64,000 nucleotides of DNA from positions 496,001 to 560,000 of the forward strand of contig CANNBV010000001.1 in NCBI GenBank assembly GCA_947502975.1, given 5' to 3'. Source of the DNA: an uncultured Flavobacteriaceae bacterium (lineage in GTDB: Bacteria > Bacteroidota > Bacteroidia > Flavobacteriales > Flavobacteriaceae). The notes under the pieces were generated by a model, which had not been told where the DNA came from, did no database searches, and saw only the letters and a list, made by a program, of their open reading frames with translations. Below are positions 43,657 through 52,672 of the stretch, piece after piece (the first letter of the stretch is position 1; each line of letters begins with the position of its first letter). The position numbers and the translations under genes were made by a program.

Positions 43657-43897
43657 AAACGAGTAACTCTTTATTAGGTTGTTTCGTTTTTAATTTAATC
43701 CTATTCTTTTTGAGGTGAATACGTTCTAAAACGTCGTTGATTTCTTTGAACTTAGGGGTTAGTTCTGTTAGGTTGCCTTTACCGTTGGTGGTTAATTGTT
43801 TTTTACAGTTGCAACATGTATATTCTTTTACATGATAGGTTACGTTGCGAGACACTTCATAATTGTGTCCAAATACTTTGCAATGTATGTACTTCAT
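43646..43897 (-). CDS. Small GHxY zinc-ribbon-like protein
   Basis: An 83-residue protein: MKYIHCKVFGHNYEVSRNVT, then VKEYTCCNCKKQLTTNGKGN and LTELTPKFKEINDVLERIHL. Cys-x3-GHxY plus CxxC could form a zinc site. Strongly similar to the adjacent 43973-44239 gene (shared HVKEYTC..CKKQLTT..GNL.ELTPKF.EIN..LER.H), so this is a tandem duplication. It resembles DUF1660-like small proteins. Function unknown. Confidence 0.75.
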   Translation of the reverse strand: MKYIHCKVFGHNYEVSRNVTYHVKEYTCCNCKKQLTTNGKGNLTELTPKFKEINDVLERIHLKKNRIKLKTKQPNKELLVFTH

Positions 43898-43972
43898 TTT
43901 GTTCGCATATTAATTATTTTGGTGAGAGGATCGTGAATTTATTAAAAACGAATGAAAAATGTTGACAATCAG

Positions 43973-44239
43973 TTAATAAATCGACGAAGCGAATGATTTC
44001 TTCTTTAAACGATTCATTCTTGATTGATGAACACGTTCTAGAATAGCGTTGATTTCTCTGAATTTTGGAGTAAGTTCCACCAAATTACCATTACTACTGG
44101 TAGTTAATTGCTTTTTGCAGTGAGAACAAGTATACTCTTTAACATGGCGGGTTACTTTTTTTGTAACCTGGTAATCGTGACCAAAAATATTGCAGTACAT
44201 CTTAGGGATGAAAGCAGTGTTAGTAGTTTTGTTTGGCAT
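43973..44239 (-). CDS. Small GHxY zinc-ribbon-like protein (tandem paralog)
   Basis: An 88-residue protein with CNIFGHDYQVTKKVTRHVKE and YTCSHCKKQLTTSSNGNLVE, then LTPKFREINAILERVHQSR. It is the tandem paralog of 43646-43897 and a distant paralog of 37524-37763, with a slightly longer N-terminus (MPNKTTNTAFIPKM). The Cys-x3-GHDY and CxxC ligands are conserved. It may regulate translation or bind nucleic acid, as many small zinc-ribbons do, but this is only a guess. Confidence 0.75.
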   Translation of the reverse strand: MPNKTTNTAFIPKMYCNIFGHDYQVTKKVTRHVKEYTCSHCKKQLTTSSNGNLVELTPKFREINAILERVHQSRMNRLKKKSFASSIY

Positions 44240-44314
44240 AGGTTAAGCTTTAATCAGTTAAGTAAGGGATTATAAAAGTAAAAAATATTTACTAATAATC
44301 GACATAAAGCTCAA

Positions 44315-45088
44315 TTATTCGATGAAATGCATTATTTTTTGTAGTAATTCTTGTCTGTTTTCAATATAACTCATATGACCATCAGGGAATATTACGGTCT
44401 CAATATTTGTGTTTTTAGTTTGACGTATTAGAGCAGAATACTCTAAAACAGGATCTTCTTTTCCAACTATTATCATTTTTTTAAACGTGCTATTTCTTAG
44501 TAATGTTGTTCTGTCTTTTCTAATCTTCATCCCTTCCAAAGCGGCAACAATACCTTGTAATGGTGTTTTTAGTGCTTCTTGTTTTATAGCTTTAATTTCT
44601 TCAGAAAAAACACTACGATTCTTGGGGCTAAACAAATTTGAAATTGCTAATTGAATGAATATTTTATGGTTTTCCTTTACAGCTGTGATAGCTCTATCTC
44701 TATTTTCTTTCTTTTCTTTTGTATCTGCTTTAGCGGTTGAATTTACCAAACAAAGTCCTTTAACTCTATCTTTATGATTTTCAGCTAAAGCCAGAGCCAC
44801 ATAGCCACCCATAGAATGTCCAAAAACAAAAGTGTTATTAATTTTGAGGTGCTCTAAGACAGCTTTAACAGCATCTGCCATTTGTTCCATAGTATGTATA
44901 TAGCCTAAACAACCGGTTTGTCCATGCCCTAACAAATCAATACAAAGCACTCTGTTTTTTTTAGATAAGGTAGAAATAAAAGCATCCCAAATACTACTAT
45001 TTTCCAAAAACCCGTGAAGCAATACTATTGCTGACCCTTTTCCATGATCTGTATAAAAAATTGATGCGCCTTTATGTTCTAAAACCAT
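44315..45088 (-). CDS. Alpha/beta-fold hydrolase
   Basis: A 257-residue cytosolic hydrolase. It has the oxyanion motif LLHGFLENSSIWDAF, nucleophile elbow VFGHSMGGYVALALAE (Ser in GHSMGG), an Asp candidate in IIVGKEDPVLEY and a catalytic His in FPDGHMSYIENR. The cap region around 130-180 is short. Substrate unknown; esterase or ester-bond lyase of small metabolites is plausible. It is divergent from brnQ, with a TATCTTTG -7 element at 45106-45113 on the minus strand. Confidence 0.85.
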   Translation of the reverse strand: MVLEHKGASIFYTDHGKGSAIVLLHGFLENSSIWDAFISTLSKKNRVLCIDLLGHGQTGCLGYIHTMEQMADAVKAVLEHLKINNTFVFGHSMGGYVALALAENHKDRVKGLCLVNSTAKADTKEKKENRDRAITAVKENHKIFIQLAISNLFSPKNRSVFSEEIKAIKQEALKTPLQGIVAALEGMKIRKDRTTLLRNSTFKKMIIVGKEDPVLEYSALIRQTKNTNIETVIFPDGHMSYIENRQELLQKIMHFIE

Positions 45089-45105
45089 AATTAATTTATC
45101 TTGGG

Positions 45106-45113
45106 CAAAGATA
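45106..45113 (-). promoter_or_regulatory. -7 promoter element for the alpha/beta hydrolase gene
   Basis: TATCTTTG on the minus strand fits TAnnTTTG, 17 bp before the ATG at 45088. No good -33 box. Confidence 0.45.
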
Positions 45114-45123
45114 AAAGCATCAC

Positions 45124-46419
45124 ATGAATAAAACTAAGGCATTAGCAATTACTAGTTTTGCACTATTCTCACTTTTTTTTGGAGCAGGAAATTTATTACT
45201 GCCGCCACTTTTGGGCTATAATTCTGGAAGCAATTGGCTTTGGGTAAGTTTAGGTTTTATACTTACAGCAGTATTTGTGCCTATTCTTGGCATTTATGCA
45301 CACTCTAAATTACAGGGCACTTTATACGATTTTGGTAAAAATGTGTCACCACTGTTTAGTCTTGTATATTGTATCATTATTTACATTATAGCCATTGCAA
45401 TTCCTTCTCCTCGAACAGTTGCAGCAACACATGAAATTGCCATTGCTCCATATTTCGAAATAGATACATTAGTGACAAGTCTAATTTATTTCGCTTTTGT
45501 TTTAATTTTTGTTCTCAACCGGTCTAAGATTCTACAATTGGTTGGTAAATATTTAACACCCATAATAGTACTCATATTATTAGCTGTAATTGTTATTAGT
45601 CTATACTCTTTAGAATTTACCGCATCACCTTCGGAAATGAAATTGCCTTTATTGAATGGCGTTTTAGAAGGCTATCAAACCTTTGATGCCATTGGTTCTG
45701 TAGTTGTTGGTGCAGTAATTATTATTTCAATACATAATAAATTCGATTACACGTTTGAAGAAAAAAAGCGACTTATTAAAAGATCAGGACTTATTGCAGG
45801 TTTAGGTCTGTTTATGATTTATATGGGACTGATTGCTACTGGAGCATTTTTTAGTTCTGAAATTAGTTTGGATACGTCGCTAAGTAGTGATATGCAAAGA
45901 GCCAGCTTGTTAAGAAAAATTAGTATCGCTGCATTAGGCAGTTTTGGTAATTCTGTATTAAGTGTGCTAATCGCGTTAGCTTGTTTTACAACAGCTGTAG
46001 GTATAGTTACTGGAGCTGCAGATTATTTTAAAGGACTGTTTAAAAATTATAAAAATGCTTATATCATTACTGCAATACTATCCTGTGTTTTTGGTGTAGT
46101 GGTTGGGCAATTAAACTTTAACACTATAATAGTTATTGCAATTCCGTTTTTACTATTTATCTATCCTATAACAATCGTTTTAATCGTGTTAAATGCAATT
46201 TCAAAGAAATATGCATCGAACTTGGTATTTCGCTTAGTCGTATTGGTAACATTTATTTTTAGTATTCCCGATGTTGTTGGGTTTATATCGCCTTCTGAAA
46301 CTTTAAAATCAATTATTGCATATATTCCATTAGCAGAGCATAGTTTTGGTTGGGTGTTGCCTGCTTTTGTGGTATTTATAATTGCCAATATCTTTTCAAA
46401 GAAAAGACAATTAACTTAA
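45124..46419 (+). CDS. brnQ: Branched-chain amino acid transporter BrnQ (LIVCS family)
   Basis: A 431-residue inner-membrane transporter with about 12 hydrophobic segments. It opens with ITSFALFSLFFGAGNLLLPP, the GAGN motif of the LIVCS family of ion-coupled Leu/Ile/Val carriers. It also has IPSPRTVAATHEIA and a central GVLEGYQTFDAIGSVVVGAV, both diagnostic. Family length is normal. It is 35 bp from the divergent hydrolase start and overlaps the convergent ACT-type gene by 4 bp. Confidence 0.93.
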   Translation: MNKTKALAITSFALFSLFFGAGNLLLPPLLGYNSGSNWLWVSLGFILTAVFVPILGIYAHSKLQGTLYDFGKNVSPLFSLVYCIIIYIIAIAIPSPRTVAATHEIAIAPYFEIDTLVTSLIYFAFVLIFVLNRSKILQLVGKYLTPIIVLILLAVIVISLYSLEFTASPSEMKLPLLNGVLEGYQTFDAIGSVVVGAVIIISIHNKFDYTFEEKKRLIKRSGLIAGLGLFMIYMGLIATGAFFSSEISLDTSLSSDMQRASLLRKISIAALGSFGNSVLSVLIALACFTTAVGIVTGAADYFKGLFKNYKNAYIITAILSCVFGVVVGQLNFNTIIVIAIPFLLFIYPITIVLIVLNAISKKYASNLVFRLVVLVTFIFSIPDVVGFISPSETLKSIIAYIPLAEHSFGWVLPAFVVFIIANIFSKKRQLT

Positions 46420-47072
46420 GATTTCACCTTCTTAATTGCCGTAAACGCTTTATCAACAAATTCATCTTCAACTAAAATTGTAAACTCATTTGTGGTTGAA
46501 ATCACTTCATATAAAACGACACCTTCCCAGGCCAAACGCTTAAAAAAATGATAATACAATCCTGCGATTTTAGAATTATCTTGAGGTAGATTGATACTAA
46601 TGGCAGAAAGGTTGTCTTGAACTACAATAAAATATTCGTTTTTTAAATGTTCGTTTACAAAATCATTAAGACTACTAGAGACTATAATATTACTTTCATG
46701 AATACCTCTCGTAAATGTGTAAAACAGTTTGTCTTCTTGATTAATACGCTCTAATATTTTGGCGTGGTTGTCTATTAAGGTTGCTGAGTTTTTTACTGTA
46801 AAATCTGTTAGATTAGAGCGTACTGTAATATCACCAAGATTTTGAATAACACGTTTCATCTTTAAGCTATTCCCTAAAGCTGGCGGAGGATTGTAGCGAC
46901 GGAGTGCCATCATTATTGCTCCAGGTTTCACTTCTTTTTTTAGCATCTTGCTGATTGGTTCGGTAAGTTCTACAGCCAAAGCACTAAAATTTATGATGTT
47001 TCTCGATAGGGCCTCTTCTAAATACGGTTGGGTAATTAAAATGTCTTCAACACAGTTAGATATCGTCTTCAT
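46416..47072 (-). CDS. ACT-domain-type protein divergent from aspartate kinase
   Basis: A 218-residue cytosolic protein. Residues 1-60 are helical (LEEALSRNIINFSALAVELT) and MMALRRYNPPP suggests a winged-helix-like region. Residues ~135-218 (YFIVVQDNLSAISINLPQDN, FFKRLAWEGVVLYEVISTTN, EFTILVEDEFVDKAFTAIKK) closely resemble the regulatory ACT domains of aspartokinases. It may sense an amino acid and regulate the adjacent divergent lysC by binding DNA or the enzyme. No exact family name is recalled; the role is inference from the domain and the divergent position. Confidence 0.65.
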   Translation of the reverse strand: MKTISNCVEDILITQPYLEEALSRNIINFSALAVELTEPISKMLKKEVKPGAIMMALRRYNPPPALGNSLKMKRVIQNLGDITVRSNLTDFTVKNSATLIDNHAKILERINQEDKLFYTFTRGIHESNIIVSSSLNDFVNEHLKNEYFIVVQDNLSAISINLPQDNSKIAGLYYHFFKRLAWEGVVLYEVISTTNEFTILVEDEFVDKAFTAIKKVKS

Positions 47073-47144
47073 GTTAATTATTTAACAATTTGTGCAAAAA
47101 TAAACATTTTTTTATATAAATATGCTGTGTTTGTGGATGTGTTC

Positions 47145-47152
47145 TACATTTG
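47145..47152 (+). promoter_or_regulatory. -7 promoter element for aspartate kinase
   Basis: TACATTTG fits TAnnTTTG, 12 bp before the ATG at 47165. No TTTG at the best spacing. Confidence 0.45.
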
Positions 47153-47164
47153 TACCATAAAATA

Positions 47165-48493
47165 ATGAAAATGAAGGTATTAAAATTTGGTGGTACATCG
47201 GTCGGTTCTGTGGAGAATATGACTAATGTTAAGAACATTATCAACGATGGGGATAAAAAAATCGTTGTGCTTTCTGCCATGTCTGGTACTACAAATAGCT
47301 TGGTTGAAATTGCTAGTCAAATAAAGTACTCTAATCCAGAAAGAGCTCTGGAAGATATAAATATGCTACATGAAAAATACATTCTAGTAATTGACGAGCT
47401 GTTACATGATAAGCCTTTGAATAGTTTAACTAAAAGTTATATTTCTGAGCGTTTTAATTTTTTAATAGAGTCAACCTACAAGACGTTTTTATCAGTAATA
47501 GAAAATCAAATTTTAGCCCAAGGCGAATTGATGTCTACTTTTATGTTCAATTCATTTTTGAAACAAGAAGGTATAAACTCTACATTATTGCCAGCTTTAG
47601 ATTTTATGCGAATTGATGAAAATAAAGAGCCTTCAATTGAATATATAAAAGATAATTTAAGTGCTGTTTTAAATGAAGTTGAAGTTGCTGAAATTTACAT
47701 CACACAGGGTTTTATTTGTTTAGATGCTACAAACGAGATTTCTAATTTGCAACGTGGCGGGAGTGATTATACAGCTACAATTATTGGTGCAGCTATTATG
47801 GCTGAAGAAGTGCAAATATGGACAGATATTGATGGCATGCATAATAACGATCCAAGGTTTGTAGAAGGTACAAAACCAATCTCAGATTTGTCTTTTGATG
47901 AAGCAGCAGAGTTGGCCTATTTTGGTGCAAAAATATTACACCCGCAAACAGTGCTTCCCGTTAGGGAAGATGGTATACCTGTGCGGTTAAAAAACACGAT
48001 GGATCCAGCTGCAAAAGGGACTTCAATCACTGATAATCATTTTGAAACAGGAATAAAAGCCATAGCGGCAAAAGATAACATTACTGCCATTAAAATAAAA
48101 TCAGGTAGAATGTTGCAAGCTCATGGATTTTTGAAAAAAGTTTTCGAAATTTTTGAGATTTACGAAACATCTATCGATATGATTACAACATCCGAGGTTG
48201 CCGTATCCTTAACTATTGATGACGATAGAAATTTAGATAAAATAGTTTCAGAATTAGAGACGTTTGCTACGATAGAAGTCGATCAAAATCAAAGTATTAT
48301 ATGTTTGGTTGGGCATTCAATTGTAAACCATGAAGGCACACACCGCCTGTTTAAAATTCTAAAAGATGTAAAAGTAAGGATGATATCCTATGGCGGTAGT
48401 AAAAATAATATTTCCCTACTTGTGGATACAAAAAATAAAATACCAACACTTCAAAAACTAAATAGTTATTTATTTGAATTAGTCACTCTGTAA
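47165..48493 (+). CDS. lysC: Aspartate kinase (monofunctional)
   Basis: About 442 residues, catalysing aspartate phosphorylation at the head of Lys/Thr/Met synthesis. The start is ATG 47165 (or 47171); a TTG 15 bp upstream lies in the promoter element. N-terminal VLKFGGTSVGS is the nucleotide-binding signature. LQRGGSDYTATIIGAAI and WTDIDGMHNNDPRFVEGTKP are catalytic. Two C-terminal ACT domains follow from ~300 (ITAIKIKSGRMLQAHGFLKK, ETSIDMITTSEVAVSLTIDD). A divergent ACT-type gene sits upstream. A terminator follows. Confidence 0.93.
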   Translation: MKMKVLKFGGTSVGSVENMTNVKNIINDGDKKIVVLSAMSGTTNSLVEIASQIKYSNPERALEDINMLHEKYILVIDELLHDKPLNSLTKSYISERFNFLIESTYKTFLSVIENQILAQGELMSTFMFNSFLKQEGINSTLLPALDFMRIDENKEPSIEYIKDNLSAVLNEVEVAEIYITQGFICLDATNEISNLQRGGSDYTATIIGAAIMAEEVQIWTDIDGMHNNDPRFVEGTKPISDLSFDEAAELAYFGAKILHPQTVLPVREDGIPVRLKNTMDPAAKGTSITDNHFETGIKAIAAKDNITAIKIKSGRMLQAHGFLKKVFEIFEIYETSIDMITTSEVAVSLTIDDDRNLDKIVSELETFATIEVDQNQSIICLVGHSIVNHEGTHRLFKILKDVKVRMISYGGSKNNISLLVDTKNKIPTLQKLNSYLFELVTL

Positions 48494-48513
48494 TAATATC
48501 AGTGTTTTTGATG

Positions 48514-48543
48514 AAAGGGAGGTGTGACAACCTCCCTTTTTTT
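48514..48543 (+). terminator. Rho-independent terminator after aspartate kinase
   Basis: Stem AAAGGGAGGT / ACCTCCCTTT with loop GTGACA followed by a T run, between lysC and the convergent aminopeptidase gene. Confidence 0.88.
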
Positions 48544-49834
48544 ATACATTCATTAAATCTTCTATATGATCAATCTCAATCGGAATGTTTTTCATAAGAT
48601 TTAATGGTGCTCCTGTTTCCTGAATTACCACATCATCTTCAATTCGAATACCAAACCCTTCATCTGGAATATAAATTCCGGGTTCCACAGTAAACACCAT
48701 ATTAGGTTCCATTGGCTCGGTTAATATGCCGTAGTCATGAGTGTCTAAGCCCATATGGTGGCTGGTGCCATGCATTAAGTATTTTTTGTAAGCTGGCCAT
48801 TCAGGATTTTCGTTTTGTACATCTGCTTTATCTAGTAAGCCTAAATTTAAGAGTTCTGCCGTCATTATCTTACCAACTTCAACGTGATATTCAGCCCAAA
48901 GTGTTCCAGGAACTAATAGTTTTGTAGCTTCATTTTTAACTCTCAAAACAGCATTGTAAACCGCTTTTTGTCTTTCAGAAAATCGTCCAGATACTGGAAT
49001 TGTTCGTGTCATATCACTGGAATAATTGGCGTATTCTGCACCAACATCCATCAATATCAAATCGCCCGCTTTACACTCTTGATTGTTTTCTATGTAGTGC
49101 AATACATTTGCATTATTGCCTGAAGCAACTATCGGTGTATACGCAAATCCTTTAGAGCGGTTTCTAATAAATTCATGAATATATTCTGCTTCAATTTCGT
49201 ATTCCATCACGCCCGGTTTTACAAACCCTAAAACGCGTTTAAACCCTTTTTCGGTGATGTTGCATGCTTGTTGTATTAAGTCAATTTCAATGGGTTCTTT
49301 AACCGAACGTAATCTTTGTAAGATAGGATTGCTTTTAGCAACGGTATGAGCAGGGTATTTATCCTTTAACCATTTAGTAAAACGATCTTCACGGGTTTCA
49401 ACTTCAACATTTGCTCTGTAATGCTCGTTGGTGTTGATATAAACCGTGTCGCATTGCGTCATAATTTCAAATAACACTTTTTCTAGATCTTGTAGCCAGT
49501 ATACGGTTTTAATACCGCTAGTTTCAAAGGCTTTTTCTTTGGTGAGTTTTTCGCCTTCCCAGACAGCAATATGTTCGTTGGTTTCCCTTAAAAATAGAAT
49601 CTCTTTATGTTTATCTATAGGGCAATCAGGAAAGATCACTAAAATACTTTCTTCTTGGTCAACACCACTTAAATAGAAAATATCGCGGTGTTGTTCAAAA
49701 GGTAAAGTACTATCAGCACTAATAGGATAAATATCGTTAGAATTAAAAACAGCAAGGCTATTTGGCTTCATTTTTGAAGCAAATTTTGCTCTGTTTTTTA
49801 TAAAGAGTTGAGGATTTATTGGTGTATATTTCAT
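48542..49834 (-). CDS. Aminopeptidase P family (M24) Xaa-Pro peptidase
   Basis: A 430-residue cytosolic metallopeptidase removing N-terminal residues before proline. The N-terminal creatinase-like domain starts MKYTPINPQLFIKNRAKFAS. Metal-binding motifs of the M24 pita-bread fold are LILMDVGAEYANYSSDMTRT (two Asp), LMHGTSHHMGLDTHD (His), VFTVEPGIYI (Glu) and IRIEDDVVI (Glu). All five ligands are present. Full length; monocistronic. Confidence 0.93.
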   Translation of the reverse strand: MKYTPINPQLFIKNRAKFASKMKPNSLAVFNSNDIYPISADSTLPFEQHRDIFYLSGVDQEESILVIFPDCPIDKHKEILFLRETNEHIAVWEGEKLTKEKAFETSGIKTVYWLQDLEKVLFEIMTQCDTVYINTNEHYRANVEVETREDRFTKWLKDKYPAHTVAKSNPILQRLRSVKEPIEIDLIQQACNITEKGFKRVLGFVKPGVMEYEIEAEYIHEFIRNRSKGFAYTPIVASGNNANVLHYIENNQECKAGDLILMDVGAEYANYSSDMTRTIPVSGRFSERQKAVYNAVLRVKNEATKLLVPGTLWAEYHVEVGKIMTAELLNLGLLDKADVQNENPEWPAYKKYLMHGTSHHMGLDTHDYGILTEPMEPNMVFTVEPGIYIPDEGFGIRIEDDVVIQETGAPLNLMKNIPIEIDHIEDLMNV

Positions 49835-49898
49835 GTTGTGTATGCATTAACTTTCTGGATGATGTAAAAGTATAAATAAAAAGTAGATTATTATTTGT

Positions 49899-49906
49899 TA
49901 TCTTTG
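49899..49906 (+). promoter_or_regulatory. -7 promoter element for the secreted metalloprotease
   Basis: TATCTTTG fits TAnnTTTG, 40 bp before the ATG at 49946. Confidence 0.45.
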
Positions 49907-49945
49907 AGGCTCTCTCTAGGATATAATCTATTAAAAACCAAAGTC

Positions 49946-51799
49946 ATGAAAAAAATTACCCCTGTAGCATTTATACTAGGATTAATGATTTGTTTAAATT
50001 GCTCAAAACTGTTCTCTCAAGTTAGTCTTGTAGAGATACCTTTAAATCAACAAATACAAGAATCTTCTCTGATAATAGAAGGGAAAGTGTTGTCAAAAGA
50101 ATCTTTCTGGGATACTACTTCAAGAAATATATATACAATAAATACAATTGAGGTATACAAGGTGTTTAAAGGAGACAAAGCTGAATTTATTAATGTAATA
50201 ACCTTGGGAGGAACTGTAGGGCTTACAGCTCAAATATCTTCTCATAGTTTACAGTTAGATTCTAATAATATTGGAGTTTTTATGCTAGAATCTTCTAATA
50301 AGTTATCTCAGCAAAATAAAGGAGGGTTGAAAAAATATGAAGCTTATAGTGGAATTCAAGGTTTTTATAAATATAATTTATTAGAAGAAACTGCCATAAA
50401 TCCATTTAAAAAGAAAAAGGCTATAACATCTAAGTTTTATGATGAAATTATGGGTTATACTAAAAAAATGTATACAGAAATAGAGCCTGTGAATATTACA
50501 AATTTATTCAAATCGAAATCAAGTAAGAGTAGTTCTTTATTAGTTCCTAGTGGAATTACATTCACTCCAACGACCTCAACAGCGGGAACTAGAGATGTGC
50601 TAACTATTAATGGTACTGATTTTGGTGGTACACAAGGGACAGTTTTTTTTAGTAATGCAGATGATGGCGGCGCTACTTTTGTAGCAGCTTTGGATTCTCA
50701 GGTGTTAACCTGGACAGATACACAAATTACTGTTGAAATTCCAACTGCAGCTGGTACTGGTCCTATAGTTGTTGAAGACTCAAGTTCAGATTCGGCAACA
50801 TCTGCTAGTAGTTTAACCATTACTTATGCCCAGTTAAATCCAGTTTCAGGAGGTAATGCTTATCAGACTCAACACATAAATGATAATGGAAGTGGAGGAT
50901 ATACATGGGAAATGTTTACAGATTTTTTTAACGATACTGAACAACCTGGAGCTAGAGCTGATTTTGAAGCTGCGATAGAAACTTGGAGATGCGAAACTGA
51001 TGTTAACTGGATAGTAAGTGGATCAGCAACAACAGTTGATGTTATTGGTGTTGCAGATTTAGTGGCTCCATTTGATGGAGAGTTAGATGCAGATGGCACT
51101 AATGTAGTAAGATTTGATAACGGTTCAGAATTAGAAGCAGGAGTCTTGGGTAGGTGTACTTCATGGTATTCCGGTTGTTTAACTGGAGGAACACCCGATA
51201 TTAATTGGTTTGTTTCAGAATTAGATATTGTGTTTGATGACGGAGTAAGCTGGCATTTTGGAACAGGTTTACCAGGTTTTACGCAGTTCGATTTTAGAAG
51301 TGTTGCTTTACATGAATTAGGTCATGGGTTTCAATTAGGTCATGTTATCGATGGTACATTTAATGGTGATAATTTAGATGATGTGATGCATTACGCCATA
51401 TCTAATAGCGAACAACAAAGAGTGTTAATGCCGAGTAATATTGATGCTGCAAATGATGTTCATAGTAGAAGCACAACATTAGTACCTTGTTTGGGTACAT
51501 CAGTTATGACTGATTACACAGGATCTTGTACTTTAGATGTTGAGCAAAATGAGTTAGAAACGGGTATCAGCATTTACCCTAACCCAGCAAAAGAAACATT
51601 ATTTATAAAGAACACGTCTTACTTAACTTTAAAAACAGCGACACTTTTTGATGTAAATGGACGTAATATTACTGAGCATGATATTTCTGAAGGATCTAAT
51701 TTTAAAACGATAAACATTTCAGGTATTTCAAGTGGTATTTATTTTATAAAAATAGCTACAGATGAAGCTTCTATAACAAGAAAACTTGTAATAGAATAA
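49946..51799 (+). CDS. T9SS-exported zinc metalloprotease with IPT/TIG domain
   Basis: About 617 residues from ATG 49946; the upstream in-frame ATG at 49895 overlaps the promoter. Signal peptide MKKITPVAFILGLMICLNCS. Residues ~195-290 are an IPT/TIG domain (SGITFTPTTSTAGTRDVLTI..GTDFGG). The protease motif VALHELGHGFQLGH starts at His456: HExxH plus a third His at the metzincin position, but Gln replaces the usual Gly before it. The C-terminus (ISIYPNPAKETLFI..FDVNGRNI..SSGIYFIKI) is a type A T9SS sorting domain, so it is secreted through or tethered at the outer membrane. Substrate unknown. Confidence 0.88.
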   Translation: MKKITPVAFILGLMICLNCSKLFSQVSLVEIPLNQQIQESSLIIEGKVLSKESFWDTTSRNIYTINTIEVYKVFKGDKAEFINVITLGGTVGLTAQISSHSLQLDSNNIGVFMLESSNKLSQQNKGGLKKYEAYSGIQGFYKYNLLEETAINPFKKKKAITSKFYDEIMGYTKKMYTEIEPVNITNLFKSKSSKSSSLLVPSGITFTPTTSTAGTRDVLTINGTDFGGTQGTVFFSNADDGGATFVAALDSQVLTWTDTQITVEIPTAAGTGPIVVEDSSSDSATSASSLTITYAQLNPVSGGNAYQTQHINDNGSGGYTWEMFTDFFNDTEQPGARADFEAAIETWRCETDVNWIVSGSATTVDVIGVADLVAPFDGELDADGTNVVRFDNGSELEAGVLGRCTSWYSGCLTGGTPDINWFVSELDIVFDDGVSWHFGTGLPGFTQFDFRSVALHELGHGFQLGHVIDGTFNGDNLDDVMHYAISNSEQQRVLMPSNIDAANDVHSRSTTLVPCLGTSVMTDYTGSCTLDVEQNELETGISIYPNPAKETLFIKNTSYLTLKTATLFDVNGRNITEHDISEGSNFKTINISGISSGIYFIKIATDEASITRKLVIE

Positions 51800-51820
51800 T
51801 TAAGAGATATATTAAAAAAG

Positions 51821-51856
51821 AAAAGACATTCTATGATTTTAGGATGTCTTTTTTGT
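51821..51856 (+). terminator. Rho-independent terminator after the metalloprotease
   Basis: Stem AAAAGACAT / ATGTCTTTT with a 14-nt loop, followed by TTTTG. Confidence 0.75.
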
Positions 51857-51922
51857 TTGAAATTTAGATTTTTAATCTTATTAATTAAAACCATTCTAAA
51901 TAATAAAACATGACATTTGTTA

Positions 51923-51954
51923 TTTGTCTAAGACTACTTCCATAGTTACCTTTG
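51923..51954 (+). promoter_or_regulatory. Full Bacteroidota promoter of the sdh operon
   Basis: TTTG (51923-51926), 20-bp spacer, TACCTTTG (51947-51954): an almost ideal -33/-7 pair. Predicted start near 51961. Confidence 0.75.
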
Positions 51955-51982
51955 TAGTTCTTATAAATTAATGATTATAACA

Positions 51983-52660
51983 ATGGGTGGATTTTTTAAA
52001 TCTTCGATTGGAAGAAAGGTCGCAATGGCTCTATCTGCATTCTTCCTCATGTTTTTTTTACTTCAACATTTAGCAATTAATATGTTATCCGTTTTTAGTC
52101 CAGATGCTTTTAACGAAGTGTCTCATTTTATGGGTACAAATCCGTTGGTACAGTTTGCATTGCAGCCGGTACTAATTTTTGCAGTTGTGTTTCATTTTAT
52201 AATGGGATTCATTTTAGAATTGAAGAATAAAAAGGCTAATGGCGTATCATACGCTAGAAATAACGGAGCAGCTAATTCTAGTTGGGCAAGTAGAAATATG
52301 ATTTATAGCGGACTAGTTGTTTTAGCTTTTATCGTGTTGCATTTTATCGATTTTTGGATTCCAGAAATAAACACAAAATATATCGTTGGAGACATGTCTG
52401 GATTGCATGATGGAGAATTTAGATATTTTCATGAACTGGTTGAGAAGTTTCACAGTCCTGTTAGAGTTGGTGCTTATGTAGTAGCTTTTATTCTTTTAGG
52501 CTTGCATTTAGCTCATGGATTTACTTCAGCGTTTCAATCTGTTGGTTCAACCGCAGGTCGTAAAAAAACATTACAAACTATTGGTAAAGCGTATTCGATA
52601 ATAGTACCCTTAGGTTTTATTATCATAGCTTTATATCATCATTTAAACCCTCACCATTAA
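51983..52660 (+). CDS. sdhC: Succinate dehydrogenase/fumarate reductase cytochrome b subunit SdhC
   Basis: About 225 residues from ATG 51983 (MGGFFKSSIGRKVAMALSAF); the ATG 12 bp upstream is possible. It is the membrane anchor of complex II with five hydrophobic segments. Conserved heme-ligand histidines lie in LLQHLAINML, FHFIMGFILE, LHFIDFWIPE and LHLAHGFTSAFQSVG. This is the single-subunit diheme type found in Bacteroidota. It is 12 bp upstream of sdhA and under a strong promoter. Confidence 0.93.
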   Translation: MGGFFKSSIGRKVAMALSAFFLMFFLLQHLAINMLSVFSPDAFNEVSHFMGTNPLVQFALQPVLIFAVVFHFIMGFILELKNKKANGVSYARNNGAANSSWASRNMIYSGLVVLAFIVLHFIDFWIPEINTKYIVGDMSGLHDGEFRYFHELVEKFHSPVRVGAYVVAFILLGLHLAHGFTSAFQSVGSTAGRKKTLQTIGKAYSIIVPLGFIIIALYHHLNPHH

Positions 52661-52672
52661 TCTTAAATAATT

